This document shows, one piece after another, positions 35,761-57,930 of a stretch of DNA of 64,000 nucleotides. The stretch covers positions 67,775-131,774 of the forward strand of contig NW_020170498.1 in the NCBI RefSeq assembly GCF_000524195.1. The letters run 5' to 3'. The stretch is from Echinococcus granulosus. Taxonomy: Eukaryota > Platyhelminthes > Cestoda > Cyclophyllidea > Taeniidae. The notes beneath the pieces are model-generated. The model was not told the origin of the DNA. It did no database searches and was given only the letters and a program-made list of their open reading frames with translations. A program made the position numbers and the translations under genes. How positions within the stretch are numbered: position 1 is the stretch's first letter; each line of letters starts with the position of its first letter.

Positions 35761-38700
35761 TGCTTGCAGCCTCATTGGCAGGCTTGCAGTGCAATGGATT
35801 GGTGCACCTGTGAAGGCAAATCTAACCCCCTCTACCACCTAACTAGACCGTGGCGATTTGCTTGATCAGATTACTTAGAAGCGTACAAATTTGGCGCTCA
35901 TGTACTACTTAATTCATTCGGCTTATACTCTGATTGGTCCATTCTAATTCAAATGGCCAGAATGGGGTTCGGTTATTGGTAGTGTATTTACGCCTTGTTT
36001 ACGGACAAGAGACATCTGTTTTGACGGCTAACCGGGCTAGGAAGCATGTGATGCTGCCACACAAATCAGTAAACATTATTTAGGTATTGGTTGACATGTA
36101 TTAATTCCCCTTCTACTTACTACTTAATTATCCTAATCGTTTTGTTCCCCCTAAATGAATAATGGAGTTGATCAATCTTAGGTATTTCTGTGTATATGGA
36201 ACAAACCCTCCAAGCTCTACTACTTATTTACGTCAATTCCTCCTTGATTAGCATAATATGGAATGGAATGCTGACTGTATTTTTATTGGTGCGTTATATA
36301 CTACTTAGTTCGACCCTAATGCTTTATGCGGTCCATCCAAATGGCGGGATACTATTCTCTCCCACTCAGATCATGCAAATCAAATATCGACAATTGGAGA
36401 GCTTAAAAGAGCGACTTAAATATCGACTCATCTTTAAAATGTCATTTAAGACGTCCATATACTACTTAAATCGCTAATTAGTACTAACCTTGCTTAGGAT
36501 TGCTCTTTCCATACTATGTAATATAGGATGCCTTTCTCTGGACAATCCTCTTAACCTAAGAAACTGTAAGAGGAACAATATGGATACGATGAGAGGATAA
36601 ATTGTAAAACAATGGATTGTGATGATGGATAATGCGCTACCCATAGAACTTGCGAAAAATTTAAACATAATCCCTCAACAATAATTTTTGAAGGGAAAAT
36701 ACGTTTTTAAGTGGCAGTAAAACCCACAGACATCGCACACAAGGCCATGGAAGTGAAATAGTTCCCGGACTGCGTAAATTTGGAGTCTGATTTGACTTAT
36801 TTGGAGAATTTTGCCGATTCCTTCTCTTGGCATACAGAATTCCGAGTTTTATGGACTTCTGCGTACTTAAAGCTCGGCAAATTTACGAACCAGCTAGCGT
36901 GACTAGGGTCTAAACAGCGACGACTAACAAAGCACCTCTCAATCGGCACAGAGTTAAGCCGCGTTTAATCGCTGCAGTTACATGACAGTCACGTAAAAAC
37001 GATGCCACCAGCGCAGTCCTCGTGACACAAAGTTGCCCACTTGTAGCTACTTAAATGTTCATGCTTTGGTGCCTTATTTGGACTACAAAGCAGAACTTAT
37101 TTCGGCCCACCAGCTAAGTGACAGCGGCACGCCGCAGTGAAGGGCCCCGTGAGTTCTCCGCATCTTGATTTGCGCCTTCCTAAATGTGGGTTTTATAGTT
37201 AATGGAGCAAAACAATGCGAGGACTTGTCAAAATACCAAAAAAATTCGTGATTGGTGAGGCCCTTTTAAACACACTGCATGCATAAGTTTTTTAATTGGG
37301 TGGCTAGGTGGTCTGCTTCAAGTAGAGGGCACGTCACAGCGTCACCGTGTGCTTGAGTTGCCACTTCAAAGGGAGCGCATCAGTCGACGCCTGAGGTGCC
37401 CATTGGCTCCAAAGGTCAAATCTACCACAGGTGTTGTCATTACTGGTTAAATGTCAACCTTGATGATTCCCCCACCATTGTGTTTGTGTGCATCGCTGTC
37501 AGTAGCCTTGTTAGGTTAAAATTCATCCCATTTAAGTAGTATTTGTCAATCCAAACACTGCTTTGCCTTTGCGTTTGATGTCTGCACAAAAAGGAATGAA
37601 AATAAAACGCAAAATTGAGAAATAATAGTCAGCAACTGGTGAGACCTCTACCTGCGTAATTTCTACCCACCATACCAGCATAATTTGTGCGACCGCGGGA
37701 ATGAGCAATACCACCTTGTAACTGGACCTCGAGGTGCAACAAGACTTTGTCGAGGCGCGATTTGCTTGTTTCAGGTCATCGCAAACCGTGCTCCTATCGC
37801 TTCAGAAATGCAGCAATTGCAGACACATTCGGAGCTGTCGAAACACTTCATCACTATATATCGGTGGACAAAGTCTCGAGCCTTCCCTGAAGTCGGAGGA
37901 TTTCGTTAGAGGTACAGCAGAAGATATCGGCATGGCCCAGGGGTCCTGCCGAGGGGCGGGATAACAATGGCTGGAGCCTTAGATGTCCACTTGGTCAAAA
38001 GGCACAATTACACAAAAAATAAACGTATTAATACACTTTTTCCGTGAATAATGGAACTACATACAGACAAAGGCTGAGTCTGGTAAATTCCCAGTTTAGA
38101 ATGAACTAAATGCCACTCTTAAAGGGTATGCTAGGAAACGCGAGAATTCCATCACCTGCTGCATTGGTCCGGCTAATTGATGAAACAGTCAACTCCCAAC
38201 ACTTCGTTAAAATGTTAAAAAGCTGAAGTAGTATGGTGTGGAACATACTACTTACTGGTGTACAGTAGAGTTAGGAGGCCAAATGACCGGCTTGAAGTAC
38301 ATGCAACAGAGGGAAAGTACATTCTGTGGAGACGTAATTAAATGCACAGTTGAGCAAAATGCTAAGTTCATACAGAACCAGTCTTAGTTCAGTGCTCAAA
38401 GGAGAAAAAAAGGAATAATTTTTTTACGGCCAAGGTAAGTTAACCTCGTGGACCCTGATTTGGAAAGTAATTTGAGACTGGGTGGAAAATTAGGACAAGT
38501 AAGAGGTCAAATTTTATCCTCTACCACCATTGGTCAAAATTACAAATTATAGCTAAATAGGCCAAAGTTTTGTATAAACAGAAATACCGGAAAATTTTCC
38601 GACCAGGGTTCAACTCCGAAGCACTTTTATTAGGGGTCCGTAAGTGGACCTATGGATAGTTATGAAGGAAAGGGTACAAAGGACAGGAATAGTTTTATTT

Positions 38701-38889
38701 TCAGAAATTATTTTTTCCTAACAGAAATCTACTCTTCTCATATTCAGAGGGTTTGATTTTAGTCGAGATGGCTCCACAACGTCTAGGAGGTAAGTGTGGC
38801 GGTGCTCCGCGCAATTGTAAGCGCGTACAGTTTATCGTAAAGGCAGGTAACCCGCACACGTAAAAAGACGGCTAGTACGCAAAATGCTT
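35761..38889. other. Gene-poor intergenic region
   Basis: About 3.1 kb, AT-rich. A TACTACTTA-like word recurs several times between 35900 and 36470. The 95-codon frame at 36190-36477 is hydrophobic but without family resemblance. No gene is supported. Confidence 0.4.
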
Positions 38890-39058
38890 TGTTGGAAAGT
38901 GTGGATACCAGTAAATTTCTCGAAGGCTGCGTGACCACATTTTCGTCCATCGACATGGACACCGGGCCATGCTGGTATCCCCTAGGTCGTACGTAAGTAG
39001 ATAATACATATCCTGCCCTAGTATTATGTCCCCTCACATCTACAGGAAGTCTCGACCT
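38890..39058 (+). repeat. Old, diverged LTR copy
   Basis: Blocks match the young LTR in order: GGGCCATGC, then TAATACATATCCTGCCCTAG and TATTATGTC, then CAGGAAGTCTCG. The target duplication is lost. It lies about 230 bp upstream of a young element of the same family. Confidence 0.55.
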
Positions 39059-39120
39059 GCTGTGTGAGGACAAAAGAGTTTAACAAATTTATAATGCTGT
39101 TAGTGTTTTGATAATTTTAC

Positions 39121-39264
39121 TTGAAGCAGAATGTTGTATGCAAACAAATGAAGTGGCAAGAATACTTAAAACAGGAACAGAATTTAAGAGAACAATTCAA
39201 ACATTTTTCTGTTGAACAAACTGAAGCAGAAATGATCATGCAGCTGCTGCAGAAAATTTATTAA
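39121..39264 (+). other. Coding-like block, possible terminal exon
   Basis: An open frame of 47 codons ending in TAA at 39262-39264, with strong coding character: Gln/Glu/Lys-rich and helical (WQEYLKQEQNLREQFKHF, then EAEMIMQLLQKIY). An in-frame stop lies just upstream and AAGCAG at 39124-39129 could be an acceptor. There is no ATG at the start and I do not recognise a family. It may be the last exon of an unseen gene or a relic of one. Confidence 0.3.
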
Positions 39265-39324
39265 GTGACATTATAAGTCATGAGATGCTAACATGTAATA
39301 CGATAGTGGTTTATCCCTCGGTTC

Positions 39325-39424
39325 NNNNNNNNNNNNNNNNNNNNNNNNNNNNNNNNNNNNNNNNNNNNNNNNNNNNNNNNNNNNNNNNNNNNNNNNNNNN
39401 NNNNNNNNNNNNNNNNNNNNNNNN
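39325..39424. other. Assembly gap (100 N)
   Basis: Exactly 100 N, the usual placeholder length. It falls inside the LTR element, so the primer-binding site and most of the internal region are missing. Confidence 0.98.
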
Positions 39425-39476
39425 TTGTAATGGCTGACGCGGGAGGTTGACCTGTGGGAGCGCCGGGAACGACGCT

Positions 39477-39492
39477 CAAAAGAGGAGGGAGG
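39477..39492 (+). other. Polypurine tract of the LTR element
   Basis: AAAAGAGGAGGGAGG stands directly before CTA and the 3' LTR start at 39496, the place of the plus-strand primer in LTR retroelements. Confidence 0.65.
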
Positions 39493-39695
39493 CTATGTAA
39501 TACGATAGTGGTTTGTCCCTCGGTTCTGGTGAGGCGCCACTTTTGTGCTTCGAATTAGCCCCCTTGTACCTCGCTGGGTGGGCTGGCCTTTTGGGCCATG
39601 CCAATGGCCCAGACACCTTCTCTGCGCTGAATATGTATTCTGCCCGAGTATTGTGTCTTCTTTCGTCTTCAGGGAGTCCCGGGACGCTACAAACA

Positions 39696-50224
<10,529 letters not shown>

Positions 50225-50503
50225 AAAAACCGTCGCACTTAGTAGCCTCCTTGTGATTGTGTAAACATCTTCCTATTTTCAAAAATCTGTGTGAAGTGAA
50301 GAAAAAGCAAACATGCAAGAGGACCCTTTTTTCCAATATAGCGTGAGAACCAAGGTTAAAATTCAATGACTTTAGGGAAGAAACTAAGAAGGGACTAAGG
50401 AAGAGAAGTCAATAGGTGGCAAATTTTCTAAATAATTGAAAATAAGCTATGCGACAATATTTGAATCTGCCCACCCAGTAAAAAGCCATGAAAGGTTTTT
50501 TAG

Positions 50504-50701
50504 TGTAATACGATAGTGGTTTATCCCTCGGTTCTGGTGAGGCGCCACTTTTGTACTCCGAATTAGCCCCCTTGTACCTCGCTGGGTGGGCTGGCCTTTT
50601 GGGCCATGATAATAGCCCAGATACCTTCTCCGTGCTGAATACATATATTCTGCCCGAGTATTGTGTCTTCTTTCGTCTTCAGGGAGTCCCGGGACGCTAC
50701 A
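50504..50701 (+). mobile_element. Solo LTR, young copy 3
   Basis: A 198 bp unit from TGTAATACGATAG to GCTACA, flanked by TTAG on both sides (50500-50503 and 50702-50705), a 4 bp target duplication. Nearly identical to the LTR at 39496-39691. It lies 280 bp past the CDKL stop in the same orientation. Confidence 0.85.
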
Positions 50702-51208
50702 TTAGAGGTCATAAATGAGTCAATTCTGAGTTAAAAAAGGTAAAGATCTTAAAAAGGTTAAAGTTTTGCGTTCTTAAAAGGCGTTTCAAGTAGAAATTTG
50801 AAACAAGAGTGGAAAATCATTAAGCAGCGTGTCGACATTGTTGAATTAAAAAGCTTAAATTAGAATTAATTATTTCACGCAATGCCACGCGTTTAATTTT
50901 TTTGCTATGTCAACTTATTTGGAACAGGGCACAACCCTTAGTTTCCTTGGGTGAAGGAATAATACGTCGTAAACATTTTAGAAATTACCATTCCATTTGA
51001 AAAAACGTTTTCTTAACCTTATCAAAACAAAAATCATAAAGCATATAAATCAGACATTTTTTTGCATTTTTACCTCGATTTTAGAAACATTTAAAGGTGA
51101 AATTCTGTCAAGGTCAATTGTTTGAATAAGTGCATGCAAATCGACCTACTCCCTTGGTGTGTTTGCGTGTTTTAACATAGGACGTTGACTTTCCATCCGC
51201 TATTTCAC
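50702..51208. other. Upstream region of the BTB-kelch gene
   Basis: AT-rich, about 500 bp. TTTTAACATAG at 51170-51180 could be an acceptor, in which case a 5' exon lies upstream; none was recognised. Confidence 0.35.
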
Positions 51209-54200
51209 ATGTGGAGTTGTAGCCCCAAATTGAAGGGCAATGCTCTGACATACAATGTGATATTTAGATTTCCAAATTCGTCGTTTAGTTGCGAAAAGTT
51301 GATTTTCGGTTCTGCAAGTTATCTTTTCAAGCAAATATTCGATGCTGTTGAATCTGACGGTAATCTCGGATGTTTGCTTTGGCCTGCAGTAAAGGTGTGC
51401 TCACACGCCGGCAATATTCTTATCGATCTCGAAGAAGCACCGGAAGCCTTTGAAGCCATTCATCAATATCTTCATGATCCTTCGTAAGTGAATATAGTAC
51501 TTGCGTTTCCTCTCCTCTACAAGGTTCTAGAAACCAAGCACTTCTCATACTGATATGCTTTGTCTTGATTGTCACTCAGGTTTTAACTTTTGCTATGCGT
51601 ATAATTTTTACTGTTTTTGTGTGATTTGTTGCTACTTAGTCTCACAGCATTTCTTTTTATTTCCTGTCTACGTTGGTAAATTGATAAACGCGTGTTAAAT
51701 TAGTTGAATTAATGTCATTTGTTGCAATTTTGGTTTAGATTTGAAATTGATTTATCTTTCCTACCATCGGTGTGCAAAATCGCCAAAAAATACCAATTTT
51801 ACGCTTGGCGTACTTTTGGCGAAATCTTAGCGAAATCTATCTCCTTAGAAAATATTGGAGGCAAGTCGAAGCGTTTTCCTTATTCGCTTTGCCATTTATG
51901 AGTTCTATTTTTACGGGTAGCTTTTGTTATTACAGAAATTTGCCCTCTTGTCATCTTGTCCCCTGACCAAACCAATGCTAGTTCGTTCATCGAGGACGTT
52001 ACATCACAAGAACTGGCCGCAGCGACTCGATCTTTTCTTACCTCCAACGCTGACGCCATCGCTTCTTCCCAGACAGGTCAGCTGTCTGCTCGTCTCTTCA
52101 TTGACGTGATTGAAGGTCTCCAAAGCCCTCAGCATGAGTCTTCTTACGACGTTGGGCCTTTCAACGACACTGACGATTGGATTCTTTCGGAAAGGGTTCT
52201 CTTTTACTGTTCTCGGCGAATTCAAGACAGAGAACCACTGGATGAGGGAAATTATGTCACTTTTGAGGATAAGGCGGCTAGGAGATTGAACAATAAAATC
52301 CATGCTCCTGCTAGTGACACTGTCACCGACGAAATTCGAGTATGTACTTTTGATTACAGTTCTTTCTTTCTTTTTATACTTGATCTAATAAAATGATGAT
52401 TGATGCAATCGCCTTTTAGATGACGATCTCTGACACTCAGCTAATGAATTTTGACAAATCTGTGAGTAGTTTTTTTGTTTTCGTGTGTGTATTTTGTCCT
52501 GAAAAACAGCAGTAGCCTTTGTCACAAACGCATATTACTTACCGTCGTGATAGCCCTATGTGTATATAATCTTTCACCCCTAGTTGGACTATTAAATGAT
52601 TAATATGGTGGTTCAGTGCAGACCAACCAGCGGAATGAATCTTCCAGGCCATAGGTGACATCCTGAGTCAAATCATACATTGCCTTGTTGTCATGGTGGC
52701 GTTAAAGTTACTATCTGGTGACAATTAGCTGGAAGAACAAACCTGAGAATCACCATGGTCAGCGGCAAAAGTCTTTATTTTTTTCATTCAAATGTGATTT
52801 GGATGACGCCACCGGCGTTATCGTTGGTGTTACCTCAACCACCCTACGCACTATTGATGTCACCGCATGTCATGGTGCACGTGCAACTCAGACGATTCTC
52901 TGTGTCTGAGTTACACCCAAACCCTGTAAAAAGTCTTATCTATGCCTACGGATGAGGGTCAGATTATTAACTCTTGACCCCTATTGTTTGTCCATCCCAG
53001 TGGAGGTCGGTTCCATAGACTTGGCAAGGAATCATTTTGCATATCTCTGTCGTAGTGAGACTATTTATACAGGTAATATCGGTAGCTTATTTCCTTAAAT
53101 TTTAATCTAAATCTTCATGCCATCCCCCCTTTTAGACGATTTAGCTTAGCTGGAGGTAAAATTGGAGGTTTCGCTTTGATCTGCGATCCCGACACTCCAC
53201 TTTTATAGCATTGGGTCATTTTTCAGTGGTTCTCCTGGAATTTTGCTAGCGATTCTGGAAAGGAGAGCTGCAGTATATTTCCTAAGGGAGTTGCATGATG
53301 AGATTCCTTTGTTTCTTCATCCGAGAGTGTTGATTTCTCTACGAGGTGAACAGTCCAAGCTCTGCTTGGATGCGGTCAGAGGCCGTACATAACCTTAGGG
53401 TCAGACCAGAAGTCGTGGGCAACCAGTAGACAAAATACATGGTATGGCTTGTTTAACTAAGAAGTGACCGAGCAAGACTTTGTTTCGGTACTGCCGCCGT
53501 TGCTAGGACCACTGATTCTTTTGCAGTCAATCATGCTGCTATCAGTGAATCACGTGACTTCCTCATGGCACGTGCCTTTCGCTAGCATAAGTATCGCCGT
53601 GCCACTTTAGCACGCTTCTGACTTTTTTGCTCTGCACAAGCTTGTGTATCTTCTCTCCGGGCAAATTAACCCCCCCAACCCTCTCTTGTTGACAATTGGA
53701 AGATCTGTCAATTAATCTCAATCGTCCAATTTTAGACGTTATTATCCCAACTCTCACTCTCCTCCTCGGAGCTGGGAGAACAAGTTCAAGTCGCCGAGGT
53801 GGGTCGGCAAGTGAGCAGTGGGAGCGAGGCGGTGCTTGGAACCCCCTCACCGACGCCGCCGCTACAACCGATGTCCCCACTCGCACTGCCACCTAGTCGA
53901 TCAGCCTTTTCTGCCGACATGGAGACCTGTGTACTGGCTAAGACGTCACTCGGAGGTGGGTGATTAGTGCTGTTGGGAAAAAAAAAGCACCGTTTTTTGT
54001 TTAATTTTTGCCTTAAAATTGTAAAAAAATCCCAACAATAGCTTCAAGTCTTGTGGTGGATACAAAATCCAGTGTGTGGTCGTGACTGCAGCCCGCTTTT
54101 ATGAAGTGAGGAAGTATTGATTTGTCTCATGTTTATCACCATTAGCCTAAGTAATATCGATTTATTGGAAAATGATATCCACTTTTTTTGCCTCAATTCC

Positions 54201-57200
54201 TACCTCCTATGAAGGGTCATTGGCGTGATATCGATTTTGAATAGCTTGTGTGTTTGGTTTTTTTTCCATTTCTCTTATCACTTTGAAAAATATCCCTGAG
54301 TTCAGAAAAAATTCTAGCACTTATTTTTTGACAAAGCATTTTTGCGATTGGAACCCACATTCCTCCTCACAATTACTTTGTTGGAACGCATTTCTTTGTC
54401 AACGCTATAACAAGATTCCTTTTTTTTGTGGGTTTACTTAGTCTCGTGGGCTCTTTTCGGCACTCCAAGTGATTGGGAAAGTGTTGATTTGTCACGAAAC
54501 ATTAAAAATTATTGCTTGACTTTTTTAATGAGTTGTCTGTTGCTCTTACTCATCACTGTGGAGGTATTCAACTCTAGCACCCACTGTGATAAAAGATACC
54601 GATTTTTAGAAGTGGGAAATAAAGATTTTTTCTTAGTTATACTCCCCTCTTCTTCTCTTGCAGCCGGACCAATCTCCATCCACCTCGGCAAGTTGGAAGG
54701 TCGACTTGTGAGCATTTCAATGAAGCGACGACGTGCACCTTCAGGACCTGGCTCCTCTGCCTCCTCATCAGTGGTGGGGGGAGGTGGTGCAGCGTATTCC
54801 ACGACAATCTCCCTCCCCACATCGATCGTCCTGCCGCCTTCACCCCCACCGGTCAACACTTCAACCACCACCGTGGTTATACCTTCCACGATTTCTACTC
54901 TTGGTGAGTCTTTGGCGTCTGAGTTTTTATCATCATTTGGTGCTTCAACGAATGTCATGTCAATCAAAAGTTGAAATTAACTTGTTTTACAGTTATACTG
55001 TTGAATATCAAAAAATGATTGAATGACTAGTAGAACAAAAGAAATATTATTGCTTTGAGAAACCTGACATTACTTTCTGGACAGTATGAATCGTATTCAT
55101 TATCATCGGCTCAACTTATCACATATATGGAGGAGTTGATGCCTACCTAAATTTGGTAATCATTTTTGAGCTTTTTTTTACTTTAAGTTGGTTTCTTCAC
55201 TTTTTGAATGCGCTGCACTTTGAAGTTCAGGAAACTGTAAAACAGATGATTGAAAAGTGATTGCTTTTGTGGGATTCCCCGTGAGGCAATTATGATTAAA
55301 TGAAATTCTTACTAGAATATCGCAAGTCCGCGCTTATTCTCTTGCTATTCATTATCACTGGTACCCAGGAAGGAAAGGCTGAGGTATCTACGATATTCTC
55401 ATTCCAAATAGACAGTGTATCTCTGTGCCAATTAAATCATGTTAAGGGATTACCGTCATGCCAAACTCACAACCCGATGGTGACATAAATGTACGGATAT
55501 GTCCTAGTGAACCCAAACAAAATGTAATTTTTCAGTCAGGAAGCCTGGTGTGCATGCGTAGATAAGCTGACTAACGTAAACACCTCGAGGTCTGTTATCA
55601 CTATTTTGCCTTGTCGAAATGTAGCAGTTGCGTCGCGACACCGCTCGCCCCTCGCCCGACTCGGTGTGTTCTTGGAGCCGCTGCACTGTACGTCTGGTTT
55701 GATCTGATCTGACTTGGTCATGACTTGTGCCGCTGCCGCATTAAAGACACCTTTAATGTCTACCGCCTCATTCTATTTACTACATCATTACCACACGGCC
55801 GGATGTGATGCGTTTGCAAAATAGAGCGTCACAGAGCTAACTTACCCCATCTCCAGCATGGCTTTCTGCTAATTTCACTTCGGTTGTCTTACAGCCTTCT
55901 CCTTCTCACTGCTCCTGTCTTTCAGACGACCACTACCCGAATGAATGCTCCTCTTCCGGCTGCATTCATCGAAGAGGCTCTATCCTGCGCTCCTTTGGTT
56001 GCCTTTCAACTCTCCTTCTGGAATCTCGTTCCGCGGCTGGAGCTTGTACCATCTACTCCACAATTGAGGATGGAGAGGATGAAGCGAGTAGAACGGTGAG
56101 CCATTTTATCCTCATCGCTGGTGGCACTTCTCACGATCGGTGTCTTAATTCGACTGAGATTCTGCGCATCTCACGACCTTTGAGCGAGGTGGATAGCTTC
56201 GCGGATCGGAGAGCCTCCGTGATCAGTGCAAACTCAGACTTTGAGAGCGTCTCCAACTTCGGTGGTTATGGGTCTGTCAGTTTGACGACGCAGTCTGGAC
56301 CTGCGATGCATTCTTCACGTGGTCGGCTTGCCGTGGCTGCTTTGGAAAAAGCTTCTTGTGTCTACGCGTGTGGTGGATGCGATGGCAATAATGATCTTGC
56401 TACTGTTGAATGGTGAGGCTAAAAATACACTCAAAATAAGCCTTTAAAAGGGTTTTTTGGTCGTAATAATTACATTCTTTTCTATCGTATTTTCAGTCTC
56501 AGCTTCGACTCAAAGACTGAGCATTACAAGAAGTGGCGTTTTGTGAACAGTATGCAACAGGAACGTAGCTGTTGTGCTGTTGCCACATTGGCAGATGAGT
56601 CACGAATTGTAGTCATGGGCGGCCAATGCGAAGGTTCTCCCCTGTCAAGTGTTGAAGTTTACTACCCCGATTCGGACAAATGGCTCAACTTACCGCCCAT
56701 GTCCGAGGGTTAGTCGTCGACTCAAATTTAACACTTTTGTGGCGTGAGAGTGTGACATTTGATGTTCTAATTTGGCTTTTATCTGTGGCAATGACGAAAC
56801 GACGTGGATAATAATACGGTAAATACTTGTTTCCTTCAAATTTCGTAACAGAACTACTTGCTGCTAACATGAAGATTAAATTTTTGGAAGCTAGATCTCC
56901 GTGGTTAAATGTCCTCATGCTACTTAGCTCTTCTCTTCTTTTGAGGGTCATTTACTTTGAGTGTATTATAACTCCTCGTGACACAAGATTGAAGATCAAA
57001 TAATTATGTCGATCGTCACGTGAAAACTCTTAAATCAAACGACAGTCATGCCCATTAACTTATCTAGAGGTACGAGAATGTTGGAAGGCCAGAAACTTAG
57101 AAGATTCAATACTATTGTGGTTTCTCCTTTGTAGCTCGAAGCCAACTATGTTCAGCGTCCTTGAGCCAAATAAACCTCATTGTGGCAGTGGGTGGGGTCA

Positions 57201-57930
57201 GCGAGACGGCTAGTACCCCCTCAACTCATCCTTTCAATACCTCTATCCCAAACGTGATCGAATGCACCGAATTCTCTCCCTCCGGTGAGGCCTACGATCC
57301 ACGTTGCGCTCACTGGATCCATCTTCCTGAACTCCTCAGCCGGGGTCCTCTTATTGGCGCCGCCTTGGTTCCCCTCTCTCCCTCTTCTGGTGAGTTATTT
57401 TTAATACCTGTTTCAATGACTAACATGTTTTCTCTCTGCCTCTAGGTCGCCTCCTTCTAATCGGTGGTTCAGACGGTCTTTCCACCTTAACTCAGACCCA
57501 GATCTTTGACTCGCGTACTTGGAGCTGGCTACCGGGGCCGTCTTTGTCGATTGGTCGAGCATCGCCATGTGCTGTATCACTCACACCACCTTCAATTCAA
57601 TCAACAATGGCCGTATCCTCGGGGGTGCCCTGCATTGCTGTGATTGGTGGTTACAATCTCTCCGCCGGTGGCTTCCTCAACTCCGTGGAGATTGTCGGGG
57701 TAACAGGTAGCTCAGGACAGATTTCACCGCTCAATGTGCCTTCTAGTACCTCGCCTAAGGCCTTTACCTTTGCACCCGTCCCTGGAGTTTCCGCCGGGAA
57801 TACCATGACTCCTCTTCGCATTCCGGCTCATCACGATACCTCACCCCCTGTCTCACCACCACCCCCATCTCCATCCCGAGGTGAGGAACAGACTGGCCAC
57901 TCACCAGTGGGCATCATTTCGACAAACTAA
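51209..57930 (+). CDS. BTB-BACK-kelch protein
   Basis: Kelch-like protein, the kind that serves as substrate adaptor for cullin-3 ubiquitin ligases or binds actin; which role is unknown. Exons: 51209-51483, 51739-51860, 51936-52339, 52420-52461, 53736-53955, 54664-54903, 55926-56412, 56497-56708, 57135-57389 and 57446-57930; phases join to 913 residues. The BTB domain comes first (FSCEKLIFGSASYLFKQIF and EAPEAFEAIHQYL), then a BACK-like helical part (QTGQLSARLFIDVIEGL), a long Ser/Pro/Thr/Gly-rich insert, and at least five kelch blades marked by ILIAGG, YACGGCDG, IVVMGGQCEG, IVAVGGV, LLLIGGSDG and IAVIGGY. A Pro/Ser tail ends the protein. Intron 2 (51861-51935) is GC-AG. The start is uncertain: 51209 is the first ATG in frame. 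No orthologue symbol is offered. Confidence 0.82.

Larger units (their letters stand above)
39294..39691 (+). mobile_element. Young LTR element (TRIM-like), internal part in assembly gap
   Basis: The 5' LTR begins at 39294 (TGTAATACGATAG) and is cut by the gap at 39325. After the gap come 71 bases of internal sequence, a purine tract, and a complete 196 bp 3' LTR (39496-39691) ending in TACA. AACA flanks both sides (39290-39293 and 39692-39695), a 4 bp target duplication, so the two LTRs belong to one insertion. The visible internal part has no coding frame. If the gap is near its stated 100 bases the element is about 400 bp, which would make it a TRIM; the true gap size is unknown. Confidence 0.8.

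Noticed and set aside
36190..36477. 95-codon hydrophobic frame
   Set aside because: AT-rich composition yields Leu/Ile-rich frames by chance. No motif or flanking signals.
54426..54974. 182-codon frame as a separate gene
   Set aside because: Only 54664-54903 is used, as an exon of the kelch gene with phase-matched neighbours; the rest is intron.
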